Shown here: positions 59,559 through 64,000 of the stretch, in pieces
How positions within the stretch are numbered: position 1 is the first letter of the stretch
Layout: each line of letters begins with the position of its first letter
Source of the DNA: an uncultured Collinsella sp.
GTDB taxonomy: Bacteria > Actinomycetota > Coriobacteriia > Coriobacteriales > Coriobacteriaceae
Assembly: GCA_900539035.1 (NCBI GenBank)
Contig: UQAU01000006.1
Location: forward strand, 1 to 64,000
Reading direction: 5' to 3'
Length of the DNA: 64,000 bases
Notes under the pieces: generated by a model
The model's database searches: none
Seen by the model: the letters and a program-made list of their open reading frames with translations, nothing else
Told to the model about the DNA's origin: nothing
Made by a program: the position numbers and the translations under genes

Positions 59559-60344
59559 TTATGCGGCGGAGGAGGCGTCGTCCTCGTCTAGGGCGGCGAA
59601 GAGCTTCTTGCCGTCGAGGAGACGTGTGGTGACGTTTCTCATTCGGCCAATCTCTACGGTACGCAACGTGTCATCGGCGCCTCGGGCGTCGTAGACCGTT
59701 CCCAGCAGATACGAGATGCCATCGCGCTGCCTGATGGCAAAGGGACGCAGCGTCATCCGTGCTGCTTCGGTTTCGCCACGCGTCGTAACGCTCGAAATAT
59801 CAAAACTCACCGTGGTTCCGTGGTCGATGGCCTGCTCGACGAGCTCGCACGTGTCGATGCGCTTGATGGGCGTGCGTGTTGCCTTGGTAGCCTTGCTGCC
59901 TGCGCTCGGAACGGGTTCGGGTGTATCGAGGTAGCCGCGAACGTCGGCACTCGCCATGGCAACTAAGTGCTGCGCCATGCTCTTGCGGATAGCGATAGGC
60001 GTGGAGCGGTTGCGCATGACCATACCGTGGAGCCGGATGATCTCTTCATCGGTGAGCGGGCGGGTAAGAAGTTTGTAGCCCACGCCGCGTTTGTACTCAA
60101 TTTCGTATCCGGCATGGCGAAGCGCGGAGATGGCGGTGTAGATGCTGCGCCGCGCCGCCGAGATGGGCATGCGGGCGGGGTCGTCGGGATGGGCGAGGCG
60201 CCGGATCAGCTCATCGGAAAGCATGGCCTTGTCCTCGCCGGTGTTTTCGCTTAAGAGTTGCAGGATGCGAACGGCGCGATAGGCTGCCATCGAGGCGGCG
60301 CCTCTAGTCGTGGTGTCGTAGGTTTCAACAGCGGCTTCGGTCAT
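59559..60344 (-). CDS. WYL-like transcriptional regulator
   Basis: A 261-residue DNA-binding protein: an N-terminal HTH region (about 20-95, with YRAVRILQLLSEN and ISAARRSIYTAISALRHAGYEIEYKRGVGYKLL), then a WYL-type ligand domain (DISSVTTRGETEAARMTLRPFAIRQRDGISYLLGTVYDA...VEIGRMRNV). The WYL signature itself is modified, so this is a family-level call. The start at 60344 follows GAAAGGA. It lies between the ABC operon and asnS, and may regulate either. Confidence 0.75.
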   Translation of the reverse strand: MTEAAVETYDTTTRGAASMAAYRAVRILQLLSENTGEDKAMLSDELIRRLAHPDDPARMPISAARRSIYTAISALRHAGYEIEYKRGVGYKLLTRPLTDEEIIRLHGMVMRNRSTPIAIRKSMAQHLVAMASADVRGYLDTPEPVPSAGSKATKATRTPIKRIDTCELVEQAIDHGTTVSFDISSVTTRGETEAARMTLRPFAIRQRDGISYLLGTVYDARGADDTLRTVEIGRMRNVTTRLLDGKKLFAALDEDDASSAA

Positions 60345-60520
60345 GGTGCCCACGTCCTTTCCGTTTTGGGTGGCGACGGTATGGAGCCTAGGACGTGGGG
60401 CTTTCCCAGGGGCGCAGGGCACTCTGGGCGGTCGGTAGTCGTCGGCAAACGGCGGGTCGAGTTTTCAACAGCCCTGCTCAACTGACCAAAAACTTGCCAA
60501 AAGCTTGACGGATGCTGTTG
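60345..60520. other. Gap with an inverted repeat upstream of the WYL regulator
   Basis: TTTTCAACAGC (60462-60472) and GCTGTTGAAAA (60514-60524) form an 11-bp inverted repeat with a 41-bp spacer, which also contains AAAACTTGCC and AAGCTTGACG. The spacing is too wide for one dimer, but a looped or tetrameric site is possible. Confidence 0.4.
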
Positions 60521-60556
60521 AAAAAAGCGTCTCTCGACCGATGTCGAGAGACGCTT
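60521..60556 (-). terminator. Terminator of asnS
   Basis: Leftward: AAGCGTCTCTCGAC-4 nt-GTCGAGAGACGCTT followed by TTTT; 14 bp perfect. Confidence 0.93.
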
Positions 60557-60602
60557 GTGCGATGAGCGTTGGCGTGTGGCGACGCAAGCTAGCGTCCGAC
60601 GA

Positions 60603-62006
60603 TTAGAAGTCGGCGTTGCCCACGGTGCGCGGGTGCGGCAGGACGTCGCGGATGTTGCCCACGCCGGTCAGATACATGACCAAGCGCTCGAAGCCCAGAC
60701 CGTAGCCGGCGTGCTTGCAGGAACCGTAGCGGCGCAGGTCAAGGTAGTACTTGTACTGTTCGGGATTCATGCCCAGGTCCTTGATGCGGGCCTCGAGCAG
60801 GTCCAGGCGCTCCTCACGCTGGGAGCCGCCGATAATCTCGCCGATACCGGGAACCAGGCAGTCGGCGGCGGCGACGGTCTTGCCGTCCTCGTTCATGCGC
60901 ATGTAGAAGGCCTTGATCTCGGCCGGGTAGTCGGTCACGAAGGTCGGGCGCTTAAAGTGCTCCTCGGTCAGGAAGCGCTCGTGCTCGGTCTGCAGGTCGA
61001 TGCCCCAGCTGACGGGGTAATTAAACTGGTGGCCAGCAGCGACTGCCTGCTCCAGGATCTCGACGGCCTCGGTGTAGGTAACGCGGGCAAAGTCGGAGTT
61101 GGCGACATGGTCCAGGCGCTCGAGCAGACCCTTGTCCACAAACTTGTTGAGCATATTGAGCTCGTCGGGGCAGGTTGCCATAACGTCCTTGAGGACATAC
61201 TTGAGCATGGCCTCGGCGTTGTCCATGTAGTCGTTAAGATCGGCGAAGGCCATCTCGGGCTCGATCATCCAAAACTCGGCGGCGTGGCGCGTGGTGTTGG
61301 AGTTCTCGGCGCGGAAGGTGGGGCCAAAGGTGTACACGTCGCCAAAGGCCATGGCAAAGTTCTCGGCATTGAGCTGGCCGGACACGGTGAGGCTTGCATG
61401 CTTGCCAAAGAAGTCCTGGCTCCAGTCGACCTCGCCGGACTCGGTGAGGGGCGGATTTTTGGGGTCGAGCGTGGTCACGCGGAACATCTCGCCGGCGCCC
61501 TCGCAGTCACTCGTGGTGATGATGGGGGTGTTGACGTAGACAAAGCCCTGCTCCTGGAAGAAGCGGTGGATGGCGGCAGCCGCGACAGAGCGGATGCGGA
61601 ACACGGCGCGGAACAGGTTGGTGCGCGGACGCAGGTGCTGCTGGGTGCGCAGGAACTCGACGGTTGCGCGCTTCTTCTGCAGCGGGTAATCCGGGGCGCT
61701 GACGCCCTCGACCTCGATGGAGGTGGCAGAAAGCTCGAAAGGCTGGGGCGCATCGGGGGTCAGCTTGACGGTGCCGGTGCAAATGAGTGCGGCCGAGACG
61801 TTTTGATGGGCGATCTCGTCGTAGTTGTCGAGTGCCTCGCGGTTCATGACGACCTGCAGGTCGCGGAAGCAGCTGCCGTCGTTGAGCGTAACAAAGCCAA
61901 AGTTCTTCATGTCGCGGACGGACTTGACCCAGCCGGCGACGGTGACGGTCTGGCCGCCGAGCGACTCGGCATCGGCATAGAGCTGCGCGATTTTGGTGCG
62001 GTTCAC
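60603..62006 (-). CDS. asnS: Asparaginyl-tRNA synthetase
   Basis: A class IIb synthetase of 467 residues: OB-fold (VAGWVKSVRDMKNFGFVTLNDGS), motif 2 TFRAENSNTTRHAAEFWMIEPE and motif 3 GYGLGFERLVMYLTG. The Asn-specific features place it apart from AspRS and LysRS. The start chosen is GTG at 62006 (MNRTKIAQLY) because GGGAGGATAC precedes it; an in-frame ATG at 62018 lies inside this RBS. Confidence 0.95.
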   Translation of the reverse strand: MNRTKIAQLYADAESLGGQTVTVAGWVKSVRDMKNFGFVTLNDGSCFRDLQVVMNREALDNYDEIAHQNVSAALICTGTVKLTPDAPQPFELSATSIEVEGVSAPDYPLQKKRATVEFLRTQQHLRPRTNLFRAVFRIRSVAAAAIHRFFQEQGFVYVNTPIITTSDCEGAGEMFRVTTLDPKNPPLTESGEVDWSQDFFGKHASLTVSGQLNAENFAMAFGDVYTFGPTFRAENSNTTRHAAEFWMIEPEMAFADLNDYMDNAEAMLKYVLKDVMATCPDELNMLNKFVDKGLLERLDHVANSDFARVTYTEAVEILEQAVAAGHQFNYPVSWGIDLQTEHERFLTEEHFKRPTFVTDYPAEIKAFYMRMNEDGKTVAAADCLVPGIGEIIGGSQREERLDLLEARIKDLGMNPEQYKYYLDLRRYGSCKHAGYGLGFERLVMYLTGVGNIRDVLPHPRTVGNADF

Positions 62007-62118
62007 GTATCCTCCCATAACGGTTGAATGATAGTTATCCATACAGTTCGATATTCTAGCAGCTCGGCTCATTTGGGCTATACAGATAAGGCATTGGCGG
62101 GATGGTTTTTCAAACGAA

Positions 62119-62150
62119 AAGCGCCCGCGGCCTAATGGTCGTGGGCGCTT
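62119..62150 (-). terminator. Terminator of the EIIA gene
   Basis: Leftward: AAGCGCCCACGACC ... GGCCGCGGGCGCTT followed by TTCG; imperfect 12-bp stem. Confidence 0.75.
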
Positions 62151-62187
62151 GACGAGGTGCCTTTTGGCTGTGTGGCGCGGGGCCTAG

Positions 62188-62751
62188 CTACTTGGTCTTG
62201 GCAACCAGCAGCGGGTCGCCAAGCTTGACGAGCGGGTTGCCGCCGATAAGCGTTCCAGACTCGCCGACATGGTCGATGCTCTTAAGACGATCGAGCTCGG
62301 AGACGATGACGGTCACGATGTCCTCGTGACCAGCGGCCTTAATGGCCTCGCGGTCGAAGCTGATGAGCGGCTGGCCTGCCTTGACCACATCGCCCATCTC
62401 GACAAAGCGGGCAAAACCCTTGCCGTTCATTTCCACGGTGCCCAGGCCAACATGGATGAACACGCGCAGGCCGTCCTCGGTAATCATGCCGATGGAGTGG
62501 TTGGTGACAGTGGTGGCACCGATGCGGCCGTTGGCGGGCGCATAGATGGTGCCGGTAATGGGCTCGATGCCATAGCCCTGGCCAAGCATGCCCGAGGCGA
62601 TCGTCTCGTCGGGAACCTCGTTCAGGTTGACGAGCACGCCGTTGACGGGGGCATAGATGACGCCTTCGCGGGTAGCGAAGCTTGCTGCGGGCGGAACGGA
62701 CGCCTCGCCGGTCGAGGTGAAGGTGGACTTAAGCGAATCGAGCAGACCCAT
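62188..62751 (-). CDS. crr: PTS glucose-type EIIA domain protein
   Basis: A 187-residue single-domain EIIA-Glc-like protein (PF00358): YAPVNG, TIYAPANGRIGATTVTNHSIGM (H85) and FIHVGLGTVEMNGKGF with the phosphorylated H100. It passes phosphate from HPr to EIIBC partners and may regulate carbon use. The usual Asp in HVGLDT is Gly here. The start at 62751 follows TTGGAGGCAAC. No EIIBC gene is close by. Confidence 0.93.
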   Translation of the reverse strand: MGLLDSLKSTFTSTGEASVPPAASFATREGVIYAPVNGVLVNLNEVPDETIASGMLGQGYGIEPITGTIYAPANGRIGATTVTNHSIGMITEDGLRVFIHVGLGTVEMNGKGFARFVEMGDVVKAGQPLISFDREAIKAAGHEDIVTVIVSELDRLKSIDHVGESGTLIGGNPLVKLGDPLLVAKTK

Positions 62752-62798
62752 AGTTGCCTCCAACTTAAATAGGCGCATATCGCGCGTTTGGTTTGCCG

Positions 62799-62808
62799 GA
62801 AACGTTTC
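62799..62808. promoter_or_regulatory. cre-like palindrome between crr and the hydrolase gene
   Basis: GAAACGTTTC within CCGGAAACGTTTCACATG, the core type bound by LacI/CcpA-family regulators, about 50 nt before crr. It could also affect the divergent hydrolase gene. Confidence 0.5.
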
Positions 62809-62994
62809 ACATGTGTTTCGCGGCTTGGTCAACGCCCCTATTCTACGCTGCTCAACGATACCTCTGAACTGGGATTATGTGATATATCAGTTGAAGGGAA
62901 ACTTATTGCCGGAGTGTTTCTGCGCCACGGGTTCAAGTGGGGTACGCTTGAAGGCGAAAAACAAGGGCGCATAATTTGCGCGAAGGGAGCACAT

Positions 62995-63894
62995 ATGATT
63001 GTCGAGAACCATGCGCTGTGGGGCGAGGAGCCGACCGAGGATTATCCGGCGACGTTTACGTATTTGGGTGCCGAGCCGCTGCCCGATAAACCGAATGGCC
63101 GCCGCCCCGCGGTGATCATCTGCGGCGGAGGCGGGTTTACGCATATCGCTCCGCACGAGCAGGACCCGGTGGCGTTTGCATTTTTGGATCGCGGCTACCA
63201 GGCCTTTGTGCTCAACTATGTCACGAGTTCTACGGGTGACGTGAGCTTTCCGCACCCCCAGGCAGATCTTGCCAAGATGGTCGCCACGGTGCGCGCCAAC
63301 GCCGACGAGTGGCATGTCGATCCTAAGCGCGTGTGCGTCGTGGGCTTTTCTGCTGGCGGCATGATTTGCGCCTCGCTGGCAACACAGTGGAAGACCGGCC
63401 CCTTCGCGGCACTTGCCGGGGCGCGTCCGGACGACATTCGTCCCGATGCCGTGGTGCTGGGTTATCCATTGCTCGACTTTGCCTATGTGCGCGACATGCA
63501 GACGCGCGATCCGCGCATTGACTTGCGTGTGCCCAAGACGGGCGGCAAGACGGGGCGCGATTTGCTCAACGACTACCTGTCGATGGTGACGGGCGGCGAG
63601 GCAACTGACGAGCATCTGGCCGACATCTGCCCCACCACGCATGTTTCGCGTCAGATGCCACCGACTTTTGTGTGGGGCGTGTCCGACGACAAGACGGCGC
63701 CGATCGCGCAGGTCTACCCGTTTGCGCAGCGCATGGCCGAGGAGGGCGTTGCATGCGAGATGCACGTCTTTGACCAGGGTGGTCACGGCCTTTCGCTCGG
63801 CAACGCCAACACCGCGGTCGACAACGAGGACAAGCAGGTGGCGGTCCGCCCTTGGATTCGCCTAGCCTTCCGCTTCCTGGAGCGCCATCTGTAA
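62995..63894 (+). CDS. Alpha/beta hydrolase, esterase/lipase type
   Basis: A 299-residue alpha/beta hydrolase of the BD-FAE/acetylxylan-esterase-like group: oxyanion region CGGGGFTHI (43-51), nucleophile S119 in GFSAGG, and the catalytic His near GGHGLSLGN; an Asp is expected around DKTAP (~245). No signal peptide is seen, so it is probably cytosolic and acts on imported acylated sugars. The start at 62995 follows AAGGGAG; longer frames lack an RBS. Confidence 0.9.
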   Translation: MIVENHALWGEEPTEDYPATFTYLGAEPLPDKPNGRRPAVIICGGGGFTHIAPHEQDPVAFAFLDRGYQAFVLNYVTSSTGDVSFPHPQADLAKMVATVRANADEWHVDPKRVCVVGFSAGGMICASLATQWKTGPFAALAGARPDDIRPDAVVLGYPLLDFAYVRDMQTRDPRIDLRVPKTGGKTGRDLLNDYLSMVTGGEATDEHLADICPTTHVSRQMPPTFVWGVSDDKTAPIAQVYPFAQRMAEEGVACEMHVFDQGGHGLSLGNANTAVDNEDKQVAVRPWIRLAFRFLERHL

Positions 63895-63923
63895 GAGTCC
63901 CGGCATCCAAGCCCTTCAATAAC

Positions 63924-63995
63924 TTGCGGTGAAATAGTTCCTATCTGGGGCATCAACCAGCCCATCCAGGAACTATTCCACCGCAACTTCGTTTT
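63924..63995. repeat. GTTGCGGTGAAATA palindrome, copy 2
   Basis: TTGCGGTGAAATAGTTCCT (63924-63942) and AGGAACTATTCCACCGCAA (63968-63986) pair with one mismatch; inner TGGGGC/GCCCA. CTTCGTTTTTG follows, so it can serve as the terminator of the hydrolase gene. The terminal part matches copy 1 at 24613. Confidence 0.85.
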
Positions 63996-64000
63996 TGATG

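Noticed and set aside
60603..62072. T-box leaders for asnS, lysS or cysS
   Set aside because: No T-box sequence, specifier loop or antiterminator was seen upstream of any of the three genes.

Overview
The window looks like a stretch of a high-GC, Gram-positive gut actinobacterium of the class Coriobacteriia, most likely Collinsella (inference from recalled family content, not from a database search). Supporting signs are GC-rich coding with a strong G/C third position, actinobacterial-style small operons, a fused two-domain EcfA ATPase, LeuC/LeuD of the short two-gene type, a sortase-like LAATG tail and many GC-rich intergenic palindromes. Nearly all of it is ordinary chromosome; no prophage, integrase, intact insertion sequence or CRISPR array was seen.

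Layout. 0-4.8 kb: an FMN riboswitch followed by a self-contained riboflavin-type ECF transporter (S component, fused A-A', T) and two tandem flavin-fold proteins. 4.8-9.9 kb: argC-argJ-argB-argD, the acetylated route to ornithine. 9.9-12.7 kb: a palindrome- and tRNA-fragment-rich gap, tRNA-Val and asnB. 12.7-19.5 kb: a rightward run of cell-wall and housekeeping genes (Mur ligase, HAD phosphatase, murI, rph, rdgB, dtd, veg, ispE). 19.5-22.8 kb: tRNA-Pro, tatA, greA and lysS, whose product carries an extra C-terminal tRNA-binding domain. 22.8-30 kb: a ThrE-like exporter, a DUF2798 membrane protein, clpC and pepD. 30-32.8 kb: a leftward hipB-hipA module with a three-site operator and mntP under a yybP-ykoY manganese riboswitch. 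32.9-38.5 kb: disA-ispD-ispF-cysS and rlmB-rae1. 38.5-40 kb: a one-gene HTH-HipA-like kinase behind a perfect 22-bp inverted repeat. 40-45.4 kb: tRNA-Thr, a palindrome-rich gap, tRNA-Tyr/Thr/Met, tuf, rpmG, tRNA-Trp, secE, nusG, rplK and rplA. 45.4-50.5 kb: leuA-leuC-leuD-leuB behind a leucine-codon attenuator. 50.7-62.8 kb: a mainly leftward block with a phosphoesterase, a ParB-like/BMP fusion, an MscS channel, a surface 5'-nucleotidase, a TrpX-type ABC transporter, a WYL-like regulator, asnS and a PTS EIIA. The window ends with a rightward alpha/beta hydrolase.

How it works together: much of the window serves translation (seven tRNAs, three aminoacyl-tRNA synthetases, EF-Tu, L1, L11, L33, NusG) and amino-acid supply (Arg/ornithine, Asn, Leu). 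RNA-level control is unusually well represented: an FMN riboswitch, a Mn2+ riboswitch, a leucine attenuator and a candidate L1 autoregulatory hairpin.

The least explained structure is a set of intergenic palindromes. Five elements of about 100 nt, downstream of lysS, cysS (two), leuC and leuB, share a nested two-level inverted-repeat architecture: conserved central cores surrounded by outer arms that differ in every copy yet remain self-complementary. Smaller families include palindromes with a GGGACAGG core, palindromes ending in GTTGCGGTGAAATA, and a cluster of tandem and nested repeats between two tRNA loci. These and the HTH-HipA fusion are the best candidates for something undescribed.
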